Source of the DNA: Desulfocapsaceae bacterium
GTDB lineage: Bacteria > Desulfobacterota > Desulfobulbia > Desulfobulbales > Desulfocapsaceae
Reading direction: 5' to 3'
Assembly: GCA_030653035.1 (NCBI GenBank)
Contig: JAUSAB010000045.1
Coordinates: forward strand, 1-64,000
Length of the DNA: 64,000 nt
Below are positions 27,899 through 36,280 of this stretch, piece by piece. Each line of letters starts with the position of its first letter. Positions within the stretch are counted from its first letter, which is position 1. The translations under genes were made by a program, and so were the position numbers. The notes beneath the pieces are model-generated. The model searched no databases, was not told the origin of the DNA, and saw nothing but the letters and a program-made list of their open reading frames with translations.

Positions 27899-29605
27899 AT
27901 GATACAATCGATACGCCTCACACTCTCATTATCTGCCATCATCGCACTCAGCACATTCACACTTAGCTCTTGCGTATCTTCAACGGGCACCTCCGCCATA
28001 GAAAGAACAAAAAAACTTGGGGTATCGGAAAGACCAGCGCCACAACCAGGTGAAGTTAATAAGACCGCTATTTACGTAGGATATTCAAACAATTTTCAAT
28101 CTATGAAAGAAGCCCTTCTTCAAAAGAAAAAAGATAATATCATCAGTTATTATGAGGATGAAGACAAAAAATTGAAAGATTCAGGCCTTTCTGATGTGGA
28201 AATTAGAGATGCCATTGGACTCTTGGAATATCTTGAACGGGGGTCAATTGCCTTAACCCTGGGATCAACGAGCAACTCATTGTCTTATATAGAAAAGGCG
28301 GAAGAGATATTAGAAGAAAGAGGGAGAGAGAGTCTTTCAAAAGAAGCCGTCACAAAGGCGGGTTCTTTTATGATTGATATGATGGGAGCAGGGGAAGCAG
28401 GTCGTTATTTCCCCAATGGTTTTGAGAATGTTATGGCTCTTAATGTTAAAGCGATTGATTATCTGTTAGAAGGAGATTTACGATCCTATAATGTCACTCG
28501 TTTGGCAAATACTTGGCAAGACGAAGAACATGAAAAATTTCAAGCTATTCTTGATGAAAATGAGAAAAAATTAGCAGAGGACAAAAAAGGAGATGCAGGA
28601 TTAGATGGAGAGCAGACTCCTATTAAAACGACCCCTCAAAAAGATAAACCATCCGTTTCTGTAAAAAACAATAATCGAGCCCCATCTCTTTTTGAGAGTA
28701 TTGACCAGGAGTTTTCTAAATATGATGCCAAGGCTCTGGAAGTATCAAGTGCCTATGTTAATCCATTTGCTCATTATTTATCCGGTGTCATTCAAGAGTA
28801 TAAAAGTTATAAAGACCCAAGTTTGAAAAGTAATGCTTTAATCTCATACAAGGAGGCATTAGCACTTAATCCCAAGGCTACCATCATTAGTAATACGATA
28901 GCACAACTATCAGGTTCAGAGGTGGCGACCAAGAAAATATCACCGTCAGCAGACCAGGGAACAAGTAAAAAGAACAAAAAGCAGAAAAAAGCTAAAAAGC
29001 AAGAAAGTGGAGCAACAGAAGGATTATTGCATGTCATTGCCTTTGATGGATTTGTTCCTGAGAAAAAAGTTTTGGCCATAGTGACCAAAGGTCACGATTC
29101 AGACTTAACGGTACAGATTCCAGTGTATGATAATGTAGCAAATCCTGTTGCATCTATTAAACTCTCAACAAAAAATGGCACTGCCTTAGGAGAATTAGAG
29201 GTGATCGCCGATCTCGAATCATTATGTTTTAGGCACCAGAAAGACTCTCTGCCTCTTATGTACTCAGGCTTAATTGCTTCTGGCATTCGTGATGTCATCT
29301 CTCAAGCCTTTATTGGAGCTCTTGTAGGTAAAGATGGTGGCAAACAACTTGCCAAAAGCGTTAATAATGCTTTGACGGTAGATACTCGATCATGGCTCAG
29401 CCTCCCGGCTACCATTCAGGCATCCAGAATCATTCCACCTAAGGGCTTGCAAGAAGTGGTTATAACAACTTATGACAAAGTTGGGAAAAAACTCGATTCC
29501 CATACAGTTTCTCTGAACGGTACGAGCAACAACTTCATTTTTGCCAGGACCGTTAATAGCACCATTTATGTCACCGTTGGGAAACCTATTCCAGGCCTCA
29601 TTTAA
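27899..29605 (+). CDS. COG3014-like outer-membrane lipoprotein
   Basis: 568 residues from ATG 27899 (an in-frame ATG lies at 27887; neither has a strong ribosome site). The lipoprotein signal ends LSTFTLSSC. The body is helical and TPR-like (FQSMKEALLQKKKDNI, FLEYLERGSIALTLG-like turns), with a Lys/Gln-rich disordered linker at about 355-375. A C-terminal beta domain includes PLMYSGLIASGIRDVISQAF and ends in a transthyretin-like tail. This is the pattern of COG3014 lipoproteins, which in other proteobacteria sit beside YcfL and LpoB, as here. Function unknown. Confidence 0.7.
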   Translation: MIQSIRLTLSLSAIIALSTFTLSSCVSSTGTSAIERTKKLGVSERPAPQPGEVNKTAIYVGYSNNFQSMKEALLQKKKDNIISYYEDEDKKLKDSGLSDVEIRDAIGLLEYLERGSIALTLGSTSNSLSYIEKAEEILEERGRESLSKEAVTKAGSFMIDMMGAGEAGRYFPNGFENVMALNVKAIDYLLEGDLRSYNVTRLANTWQDEEHEKFQAILDENEKKLAEDKKGDAGLDGEQTPIKTTPQKDKPSVSVKNNNRAPSLFESIDQEFSKYDAKALEVSSAYVNPFAHYLSGVIQEYKSYKDPSLKSNALISYKEALALNPKATIISNTIAQLSGSEVATKKISPSADQGTSKKNKKQKKAKKQESGATEGLLHVIAFDGFVPEKKVLAIVTKGHDSDLTVQIPVYDNVANPVASIKLSTKNGTALGELEVIADLESLCFRHQKDSLPLMYSGLIASGIRDVISQAFIGALVGKDGGKQLAKSVNNALTVDTRSWLSLPATIQASRIIPPKGLQEVVITTYDKVGKKLDSHTVSLNGTSNNFIFARTVNSTIYVTVGKPIPGLI

Positions 29606-29627
29606 ACAATTCTTAGGAGATCTTATT

Positions 29628-30101
29628 ATGAATTATACGAAAGCGGTAACCATATTCGCATTGACAGCACTCTCGCTTATGGGGACAGGACAGATAACTC
29701 CAGCCTATAGTAGCGAAGTTATGTCAACACCAACAGTGGACACCAGCAATCCAAGGGCAAAAATTGTGGTGGCCTCTGAGGCACTCGTTGGACAGATTGT
29801 AGTCATAGACCCTAAATTTCGAGAACTGGGGAAATTAACCCAAACACAATTAACTCTGCAAAACCTAACAGAAAATCGTTATACAATTGAATACAAGTTT
29901 GACTGGGAAGATGCCCAGGGCTTCAAAATTGAGGGGCCATCGGTATGGCGAACACAAACCATGACCCCTCATCTTGTGACTAACCTCAATTCAACGGGGA
30001 AAAACCCCCAAGCCAAAAACATCATCTTCACCATTCGTTTCCCTGATAATGTCTTTATTGAGCAAGATAAACAAATGCAAATGATGCCACCAACCAATTA
30101 A
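29628..30101 (+). CDS. YcfL-like exported protein (DUF1425)
   Basis: 157 residues with a signal peptide (LTALSLMGTGQITPAYS) and no lipobox. The body (ASEALVGQIVVID, LTQTQLTLQNLTENRYTIEY, FDWEDAQGFKIEG) matches the YcfL/DUF1425 fold, a small immunoglobulin-like periplasmic domain. YcfL in enterobacteria is encoded directly beside lpoB, and here the LpoB-like gene follows after 28 bases. ATG 29628 with AGGAG at 29614-29618 is preferred over longer in-frame starts that overlap the upstream gene. Confidence 0.8.
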   Translation: MNYTKAVTIFALTALSLMGTGQITPAYSSEVMSTPTVDTSNPRAKIVVASEALVGQIVVIDPKFRELGKLTQTQLTLQNLTENRYTIEYKFDWEDAQGFKIEGPSVWRTQTMTPHLVTNLNSTGKNPQAKNIIFTIRFPDNVFIEQDKQMQMMPPTN

Positions 30102-30129
30102 CCTAATAACCACAACAAAGGAGATCGGC

Positions 30130-30729
30130 ATGATAAGAAAAAACAACAAATGGCAGACACTCTTCTATATCGCACCATTTTGTATGCTTAGTGCCTGCGT
30201 ACAAAACAATACTGGCACGGGTGCTCCCCCGCCGCCACCACCTCTCGCCCCCGTCACCATAGGGCAACAAGGCAATGTTGCCGAAGTTGGTGAAGCAGAT
30301 CGAGCTCGTTTAAATACAAAACTGACCATTACTGATTTTAATGCTTTTGCGGAAAAAGTGACTGACAAAATGTTGCAATCACCCCTGGTTGCGGAAACAT
30401 GGGGTAATAAAAAACCCATGATCATTATTGCCATACCAGATAATACGACACACGATGCGAATTTGAGAGCAGATGACATTCAAAATACTATCGTGGAAAC
30501 GATACTCAACTCTCAGTTGGCTCGCGTTGGCAAAGAAAGTCCTCTTATTAAAAAATTTGACTATATTATCAAAAGTCAGATAACGAGCACTCCGCCACAA
30601 CGCACACAGGATGGGCGAGAGTTGGTGTATTATAAACTACAAATGACACTCTCGTCCGTAACTGGTGAAATGGTAGGCATGTGGTCAGACCAACTGGGTT
30701 TGGCCAAATCTGCCCGTTCGATGTTTTAG
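30130..30729 (+). CDS. LpoB-like penicillin-binding protein activator lipoprotein
   Basis: 199 residues. A lipoprotein signal (FCMLSACVQ) and a short Pro-rich tether (PPPPPPLAP) precede a globular domain with the LpoB pattern: TITDFNAFAEKVTDKML, KPMIIIAIPDNTTHDANLRADDIQNTI, and ending VGMWSDQLGLAKSARS. LpoB is an outer-membrane lipoprotein that crosses the peptidoglycan to stimulate PBP1b. In this island it may serve a dedicated assembly rather than housekeeping wall growth, which is inference. An excellent ribosome site (AAAGGAG) precedes it. Confidence 0.8.
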   Translation: MIRKNNKWQTLFYIAPFCMLSACVQNNTGTGAPPPPPPLAPVTIGQQGNVAEVGEADRARLNTKLTITDFNAFAEKVTDKMLQSPLVAETWGNKKPMIIIAIPDNTTHDANLRADDIQNTIVETILNSQLARVGKESPLIKKFDYIIKSQITSTPPQRTQDGRELVYYKLQMTLSSVTGEMVGMWSDQLGLAKSARSMF

Positions 30730-30759
30730 AAAAAATCTATTGTTTTACTGTTAGCATTA

Positions 30760-30796
30760 TGAATCTACGGATATTTCCAGAATATCTGTAGATTCA
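30760..30796. terminator. intergenic hairpin after the LpoB-like gene
   Basis: Arms TGAATCTAC (30760-30768) and GTAGATTCA (30788-30796), with a second inner stem GATATT/AATATC. The stem is strong but has no T-run, so it is either a processing/stabilising hairpin or a factor-dependent stop. Confidence 0.45.
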
Positions 30797-30928
30797 CAGC
30801 AAGTTCACTTCAATAGAACCAAAAGATACCTCCAATAATGAGAAAAACCTCCAGTGGCCAATCAACCTGCCGAATTTTTCTATAACGATTCATCGTGTTA
30901 TAAAATTTTACATCATTAGTGCAACAAT

Positions 30929-31861
30929 ATGAAAAATATCATAAAATTTCTGAGTATCCCATATGCCTTGATATTATTCAGTTGTGCCCCCATTCCCCAA
31001 GATGCAGCAATGAGCCCACAACCCATGATTCATGTCGTCATGGCCAGGGATGTGACAAAAGATCATTTTGATAAAACGGTAACTGTGCCAACGGGTGTAA
31101 CAAATACCTTTTCTCTCAACGAAAAAGTTATCGCTTATATGTCTTTTTTACACAACGATCCTTATCAAATCCTGGGGAGACAACCCGTTGAAGTACTGTG
31201 GTACAATGAAAACAGACTTGTCCTGAGAAAAAATACCGTCGTTAATTTTAACAATCCACCGTATCAATGGTTCTCCATCTCCGCAGCCACTTTGGGTGCG
31301 GGAAATGCACGATTTGAGGCATATTCAAACGGTAATCTCCTTGGCAGCCAGGATTTTGTTGTCTCGCCCTCAACATCTACGACATATAATGTCACGCAAA
31401 ACCAACCTGTTTTCAATGCAAGCAGTTCACCAGTGCTACAACCACCCCAAAACAATCTTCCCGCAACGCAACCTGTTTCAAACAAACCAGCAAGCACAGA
31501 ACTTCATGGCGTTCAACTAACCCTTGAAGGTTGCGAATATGATCCTCAAACCAGTATTATTTCATGCAAAATGCAAATTGCCAGCATCAATGGTAAAGAA
31601 AAAATAACCATTAATTGTTTTTCAGGAACCCAAGGGATAGATACGAGTGGAAAATCGCTCCAGTGCGTAGATGTCAGTTTAGGCAATCAAAACTCATGGA
31701 ATTATATCCAAGATTCATTGCCTCAAAATAAGCCCGTAACGGTCATTACCAAAATACATACCGACAATGTCCCAGAACACATCACCTTGCAATTATCAAT
31801 AAATATCAATAATGAAACAGACTCCGTAAAATTGAACAACATTCCCATTGCAAAGAATTAG
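30929..31861 (+). CDS. lipoprotein of unknown function
   Basis: 310 residues. The signal ends ALILFSCAP, a clear lipobox. Residues about 30-150 form one beta-rich domain (VVMARDVTKDHFDKTVTVP, FSLNEKVIAYMSFLHNDPYQ, YQWFSISAATLGAGNARFEA) that resembles the extracellular carbohydrate- or protein-binding beta-sandwiches of other lipoproteins. A disordered Pro/Asn/Ser linker follows (150-195), then a second beta domain with paired cysteines (EGCEYDPQTSIISCKM, INCFSG, LQCVDVS). I do not recognise the family. No clear ribosome site precedes ATG 30929; a TATAAA lies about 25 bases upstream. Confidence 0.7.
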   Translation: MKNIIKFLSIPYALILFSCAPIPQDAAMSPQPMIHVVMARDVTKDHFDKTVTVPTGVTNTFSLNEKVIAYMSFLHNDPYQILGRQPVEVLWYNENRLVLRKNTVVNFNNPPYQWFSISAATLGAGNARFEAYSNGNLLGSQDFVVSPSTSTTYNVTQNQPVFNASSSPVLQPPQNNLPATQPVSNKPASTELHGVQLTLEGCEYDPQTSIISCKMQIASINGKEKITINCFSGTQGIDTSGKSLQCVDVSLGNQNSWNYIQDSLPQNKPVTVITKIHTDNVPEHITLQLSININNETDSVKLNNIPIAKN

Positions 31862-31971
31862 CTACTGTACCAATAACAATTAGCATGATAAGAAATAACA
31901 AGTGAGGGGAAAAACAATTCACAATTTATGCAACCTGTAACTCAATCAATAACCAACTCAGGAGGCTCCAC

Positions 31972-32685
31972 ATGAAAAAAAGAATAAATGTACTTATTGC
32001 ATCATTTATTTTAACTGGCACTTTTTTGATTGTTCAATCTGCCGATGCGGAAAGTAAAAATAATATTGATCAACTCACAGTTGATTCCAATAATACAATA
32101 CGTGGTGATATTACGGCTAAAGATGGTGCCACCGTAACCATTGGCGATACGGATATCACTAACACGCAAGCAAAAGAGGTCAATATTGATATTGACAATG
32201 ATCTGAAAAAAATAAAAGCAACGGATGGGACGGTTAATATCGGTAATGTTCAATTGGATAATATTCAAGGGGCGGAATTAGTTAAAGTTAAAACAAATAA
32301 TATAAGTACCAGCACTATTGAAGCAACCGATGGCGGTGTTGTTGATATGGGCGTAGTGAGCGTTAAAAATATGAAAGGCGGGAAAGTTGATATTGACACA
32401 AAAAATACCGCTAATGGGAAGGTAACAGCGGAAAACGGTGGAAAAGTTGAACTTGGGAAAGCAACGGTAACAGATACAACCAATGCTGATATTACCATTA
32501 TAGCAGACAATACCGTTAATAAAGTTACATCTGATGGCGAAGGTTCACTCGTCTCAGTTGGCAGTACTGAATTGCAAGGCATTGAGGGTGGAATAACTAA
32601 GATCACCACCACAAATAAAATTGATGGGACAATCAAAGCCACCGATGGTTCATCGGTACAAGTAGGAAAAACGAAAGTGCATTAA
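31972..32685 (+). CDS. exported beta-solenoid-like repeat protein
   Basis: 237 residues. A signal peptide (to SADA, residue 26) is followed by six consecutive repeats of about 35 residues. The loose pattern is xxIxAxDGxxVxxGxxxxxxxxGxxxxIxxxN; examples are ITAKDGATVTIGDTDI, IKATDGTVNIGNVQLD, IEATDGGVVDMGVVSV and IKATDGSSVQVGKTKV. Regular short strands with Gly/Asp turns and no cysteine suggest a beta-solenoid or fibre. A strong ribosome site (AGGAGG) precedes ATG 31972. The same module occurs once in the phospholipase-like protein at 35432 and, more weakly, in the next gene. A plausible substrate of the CsgG-like machinery, by position only. Confidence 0.75.
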   Translation: MKKRINVLIASFILTGTFLIVQSADAESKNNIDQLTVDSNNTIRGDITAKDGATVTIGDTDITNTQAKEVNIDIDNDLKKIKATDGTVNIGNVQLDNIQGAELVKVKTNNISTSTIEATDGGVVDMGVVSVKNMKGGKVDIDTKNTANGKVTAENGGKVELGKATVTDTTNADITIIADNTVNKVTSDGEGSLVSVGSTELQGIEGGITKITTTNKIDGTIKATDGSSVQVGKTKVH

Positions 32686-32837
32686 ATATAACGTGTTACC
32701 TGTTATTTAATCAGCATATTTCGTCTTGTCTATCAAGACATCGTCACCCGCCAGTCATCGCACAAGAAGCTATCACAAAATCATGTCTCCTTCTGCGATT
32801 CACTCTGGCATGATTCGCATGTAAAAGAGGCTTGCAT

Positions 32838-33362
32838 ATGAAAAGATTCCATCGAATTCATAACCTACCGATTATATCAAGCATTTTTCTGTTTACATTG
32901 TGTTCCAACGCTCTGACACTGCAAACATGCCTTGCGGAAAATAAAGTTGTTCATAAAACCCATGATCAACGGATCAACAAAGCAAGAGCAGAGATGCAAT
33001 ATACAAACAGGGGGACTAAAATCTATAATTATCAGGAGATTGATAAGTACAGCGATTCTTTAGTCGGAGACAAGATAGGTATCATCGATTTTGAAAAAGA
33101 AGATTATGAGCATGTTCGTGAAGTCAATAATTCTGTTATTATAAAAGATGATGTTGATTCAGAAAAAGATTATTTAGGCATTGGTGTGGTTGAAGCTAAC
33201 ACCCCAGGAAGAGTAAAAAAAATCAATAATGATGTCACCATTACAGGTGATATCAATGCCGATGGAGAAGATGTTGAAATAGGGATCGTACGGGTGGAAC
33301 AGGGAAGCGTGGAAAGTGTAAACAACACGACCAAGATAGAAGGAAAAATCACTATCGATTAG
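32838..33362 (+). CDS. second exported repeat protein, acidic
   Basis: 174 residues. A signal peptide (ISSIFLFTLCSNALTLQTCLA) and a short spacer precede about three repeats of roughly 28-35 residues (DSLVGDKIGIIDFEKEDYEHV, DYLGIGVVEANTPGRVKKI, DVEIGIVRVEQGSVESV), each followed by an NN-x-V/T-x-I segment. The spacing resembles the repeats of the upstream gene but is richer in Asp/Glu. It ends in GKITID, mid-repeat, as solenoids often do. ATG 32838 with AAAGAGG at 32824 is preferred to the upstream TTG. Possibly a second subunit or cap of the same structure. Confidence 0.65.
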   Translation: MKRFHRIHNLPIISSIFLFTLCSNALTLQTCLAENKVVHKTHDQRINKARAEMQYTNRGTKIYNYQEIDKYSDSLVGDKIGIIDFEKEDYEHVREVNNSVIIKDDVDSEKDYLGIGVVEANTPGRVKKINNDVTITGDINADGEDVEIGIVRVEQGSVESVNNTTKIEGKITID

Positions 33363-33432
33363 TTGAGAGCATCAACTGTTGTGTAAATGTAGGACAAATA
33401 CCCATTCTACTCAAAAATCAGGGGAAGAGATA

Positions 33433-33729
33433 ATGATGAATGACACAAAAGGCATTATAGGAAGTTTATTAGACCTATCTTTTTCTGAATTAATAACCAC
33501 AAAAATCATAAAAATACTCTATATTATTGCGATATTATTTTCAGGACTCATAAGCATAGCAATGATTATTGCTGGTTTTTCTGATTCCTTCTGAAGCGGA
33601 CTTGGTACGCTTTTATTATCTCCAATAGTTTTCTTTACTCAAATTTTATTCGCACGAATATGGATGGAGATGATAATCGTAGTGTTTAAGATCGCTGAAA
33701 ATACAAACCGTTTAGTTGATAAAAATTAA
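33433..33729 (+). CDS. small DUF4282 membrane protein with in-frame UGA
   Basis: Reads as a 53-residue protein up to TGA 33592-33594. The same frame continues without interruption (SGLGTLLLSPIVFFTQILFARIWMEMI, split across the second membrane segment, then VFKIAENTNRLVDKN) to TAA at 33729. The full reading (98 residues) is a complete DUF4282 protein: an N-terminal LLDLSFSELITTKIIKILY, two membrane segments and the ARIWMEMI/IFKIAENT-type signature. The UGA falls in the Gly-rich turn between the two membrane segments, where a Gly (GGA) would be one base away. Either a nonsense mutation or read-through; I see no evidence for selenocysteine insertion. Confidence 0.65.
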
Positions 33730-33815
33730 GGGGAAAGCATATCCCCCCTCCTGAAGTGCATCAGCCATGCGCCCATTGTACTCACAACGTAAGCCATTTT
33801 CCATTTCGGTTTTCT

Positions 33816-35417
33816 ATGAAAAAGTTACATCTCATATTTATCATCACACTTCTCCACATGATAACGGGGTGTGTCCCGAGTGTGGCACCAAAACTTTCTG
33901 AGGAGGAGAAACAAGAATTTGAAGCGAAAAAGCATGTTAAGTCTTCAAACACGGATTACGCTGAAGCGCTTCGCAAAATAGGCACTAAAATAAACACCCT
34001 GAATACCGATAGAAAATTAGTTCAGCCCAAAAATATCGGTAACACAGCGGGAGGGAACGAACTCCCTTTCAATCTGACCAACATGGTCATCAACAGTGTC
34101 AGCGAACTTGCAGGCTCAAAACTGATTGTTGTTCCCTACGATCCAGAATATATCTACAATGACTCCATGACCGGTGGCAAAGGCTCACGATCACTTCCCA
34201 ATATTATTATCGGTGGTTCTATCACTGAATTTGATAAAGATATCGAAGGTGACAATTCAAGTATCAATATTGATGTTCTCTTTAGTCATGCGGGAACACA
34301 AGGCGATGCCGGGGCCGGCATGGGAGGCGGAAAAAAACTTTCTCGGGTAGTCATTGATCTCTACTTGTTAGACTATAAGACCCAGACTGTCATTCAGGGA
34401 ATGCATATATCCAACACGATTCATGTCCTTGAGCTTGAGAAAGATCGTGATTTTGGATTTGCCATGTGGGGAAGCGGCATTGGCATAGAAGGACGAATTG
34501 AACGCAAGCAAGGATTTCACAAGGCCATACGAAACCTAGTTGAATACTCTATCTTACAATTATTTGGAAAATACTACAAATTACCCTACTGGCAGCTTCT
34601 TGATGTGCCAATGCAGGATCAATTTGTGACTGAACACATAATTAAAGCATATTATTCCAAGTCACTTGAACAACAACAAGCAGACATTGACACCATGTTG
34701 ACACAGCTTGGCATAGGTACCAATAATACAGACCGTAATACCAGAATAAATACATTTATCAGCAAATATGGTTTGCAATGCCAGAGTTCTCAACTCGATC
34801 AGGTTTTTCTTCATTTGTTCATTCAATCCTCATTCAGAAGTCCCGCACCCTACCAGCAAGATCTAACACAAAACACACAAGTGAATGCCGCCTCCAATGG
34901 CAGTATATCTCAAAATCAACCCCAGCCACCACAAAATATTACTCAACAGCAAACGCCAGAGAATAAAATATCTTCCTCGCCAAATTCTAAAAACACCATC
35001 AACGAAATAACAACTAAAATTTCAGCAGCCTTGACAGACGGGACAGCCCTGTCACAGGCTGTTACTCAGGCAAAAAAATTAGAAATAGTGGTAAAGAGTC
35101 TCAAAAAACTAAGTATCGCATCACCACCCCATCAAGAACAGCTTGCTTCAGCGACAACCGCATTAAATGAGGCAAAAAATGAAAGAGATAAACAACTTAA
35201 AATCTATTACTCGGATATCGTCGGCCTGGGCAAATACCCGCAACAAGATGTCAGTGCTGGCTTGCCAGAGATTCAAAAACGCAACCTGACAAACCGAGAA
35301 AAAATTATTGCTACCCTTTTACAAAATCATATAAACAACTTGAGCAATAACACCAGCTATGCTTCTTCCCTGTTACTGGCCGATTTCCAACGAGAATTTA
35401 CCTCTTTCACAGATTAG
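33816..35417 (+). CDS. CsgG-like outer-membrane lipoprotein with long C-terminal extension
   Basis: 533 residues from ATG 33816 (a GTG at 33756 is also in frame). The lipobox ends LLHMITGC. Residues about 60-270 match CsgG: IIIGGSITEFDKDIEGD, then LSRVVIDLYLLDYKTQTVIQ, SNTIHVLELEKD and a C-terminal helix around FHKAIRNLVEYSILQLF. CsgG is the nonameric curli export channel of the outer membrane. A Gln/Asn/Ser/Pro-rich linker (about 365-405) and a helical domain follow that CsgG itself lacks (ISAALTDGTALSQAVTQAKK, then ATTALNEAKNERDKQL). The extension could bind cargo or the two-repeat proteins upstream. Best candidate for the pore of this island. Confidence 0.75.
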   Translation: MKKLHLIFIITLLHMITGCVPSVAPKLSEEEKQEFEAKKHVKSSNTDYAEALRKIGTKINTLNTDRKLVQPKNIGNTAGGNELPFNLTNMVINSVSELAGSKLIVVPYDPEYIYNDSMTGGKGSRSLPNIIIGGSITEFDKDIEGDNSSINIDVLFSHAGTQGDAGAGMGGGKKLSRVVIDLYLLDYKTQTVIQGMHISNTIHVLELEKDRDFGFAMWGSGIGIEGRIERKQGFHKAIRNLVEYSILQLFGKYYKLPYWQLLDVPMQDQFVTEHIIKAYYSKSLEQQQADIDTMLTQLGIGTNNTDRNTRINTFISKYGLQCQSSQLDQVFLHLFIQSSFRSPAPYQQDLTQNTQVNAASNGSISQNQPQPPQNITQQQTPENKISSSPNSKNTINEITTKISAALTDGTALSQAVTQAKKLEIVVKSLKKLSIASPPHQEQLASATTALNEAKNERDKQLKIYYSDIVGLGKYPQQDVSAGLPEIQKRNLTNREKIIATLLQNHINNLSNNTSYASSLLLADFQREFTSFTD

Positions 35418-35431
35418 ATAATCATCTGGCC

Positions 35432-36280
35432 ATGTTAAAGAATAAAATAACAATGTTCATCATTGCATTATGTTTTTTCATTTTTCCAATGCACAATGGA
35501 AACGCTACCGAAGATGACGGTTTAAGCTCATTAGAAGTCGTCGAGGCTCCCCAGCAAAATAAATCAAACGCCAAGCAAAAGGGCTTATATGAGCCACAAA
35601 ACAAAGAACAAGCATTGATGAAAACTGGAGAAACCCCGTTTAGTAAACAAGCAGGGATTGAGGGCGGGGATGGTCAGGGACAGGGGCAGATAAAACAATT
35701 TCAAGTCACATCTGAGAATACGATAGAAGGGTCGATTACTGCTAAGGGTAAATCCGATGTTTCTATTGGCTCGACTCATTTGGGGGAGAAAAAGGACGGG
35801 ACAAATAAAAACCCCGGCGTAATCGGTGGATATATTGACCCCAATTTATGTTCAAAAACCGATAAATGCCAGTCTGCAAATTGCTCAAGAATTAACGAAA
35901 AAGGGGAGAAGGAAAAATGCCACATTGTTGATGGCTGCTCAATTCCTGATTCGGCTGCTTTTTTATTTAATAATCTTGAGATATTTGGGGAAGCTGAAGA
36001 CTGTTGTGACGATCCAAAGGGCTTACCTTGCAATAATCATGATATGTGTTATCAAACTTGTGGCAAATCAATTCCGCAAAGCATGGCGGCTTCTATGTTA
36101 GCAAAGACCAAGTGTGATACTGCTTTGTTAGCAGATGCAACCCTTGCTTGCTTAAAAGTACCTTTAGCATGGGATAAATGCTTTCACGAAGCGGAACTGC
36201 TTTTTACCGGTGTTGGTATTGGTGGATGGGAACCATGGTTCTCACGGCAATTCGAATTTGGATGTGGATGGCCAATATGA
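35432..36280 (+). CDS. exported repeat-module/phospholipase A2-like fusion
   Basis: 282 residues. A signal peptide (to about residue 25, HNGNA) and a disordered Gln/Lys/Gly-rich spacer come first. Residues 96-117 are one copy of the beta-solenoid repeat (NTIEGSITAKGKSDVSIGST) that matches the first repeat of the 31972 protein almost position for position. A Cys-rich domain follows with CNNHDMCYQTCGK, the calcium-dependent phospholipase A2 catalytic motif in its group XII form, His203-Asp204, and further Cys residues (KTKCDT, LACLK, DKCF). The group XII pattern HDxCYxTCGK is matched closely. Predicted secreted lipase or lipase-fold effector. Its stop overlaps the next start (ATGA). Confidence 0.75.
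   Translation: MLKNKITMFIIALCFFIFPMHNGNATEDDGLSSLEVVEAPQQNKSNAKQKGLYEPQNKEQALMKTGETPFSKQAGIEGGDGQGQGQIKQFQVTSENTIEGSITAKGKSDVSIGSTHLGEKKDGTNKNPGVIGGYIDPNLCSKTDKCQSANCSRINEKGEKEKCHIVDGCSIPDSAAFLFNNLEIFGEAEDCCDDPKGLPCNNHDMCYQTCGKSIPQSMAASMLAKTKCDTALLADATLACLKVPLAWDKCFHEAELLFTGVGIGGWEPWFSRQFEFGCGWPI

Noticed and set aside
31972-32685. Curli subunit (CsgA-type) repeats
   Set aside because: The characteristic Ser-x5-Gln-x-Gly-x-Gly-Asn pattern is missing; the repeat is about 35 residues with Asp-Gly turns.
33592-33594. UGA read as selenocysteine
   Set aside because: No hairpin of the insertion type is evident directly after it, and family members have a Gly-rich turn here rather than a redox residue.
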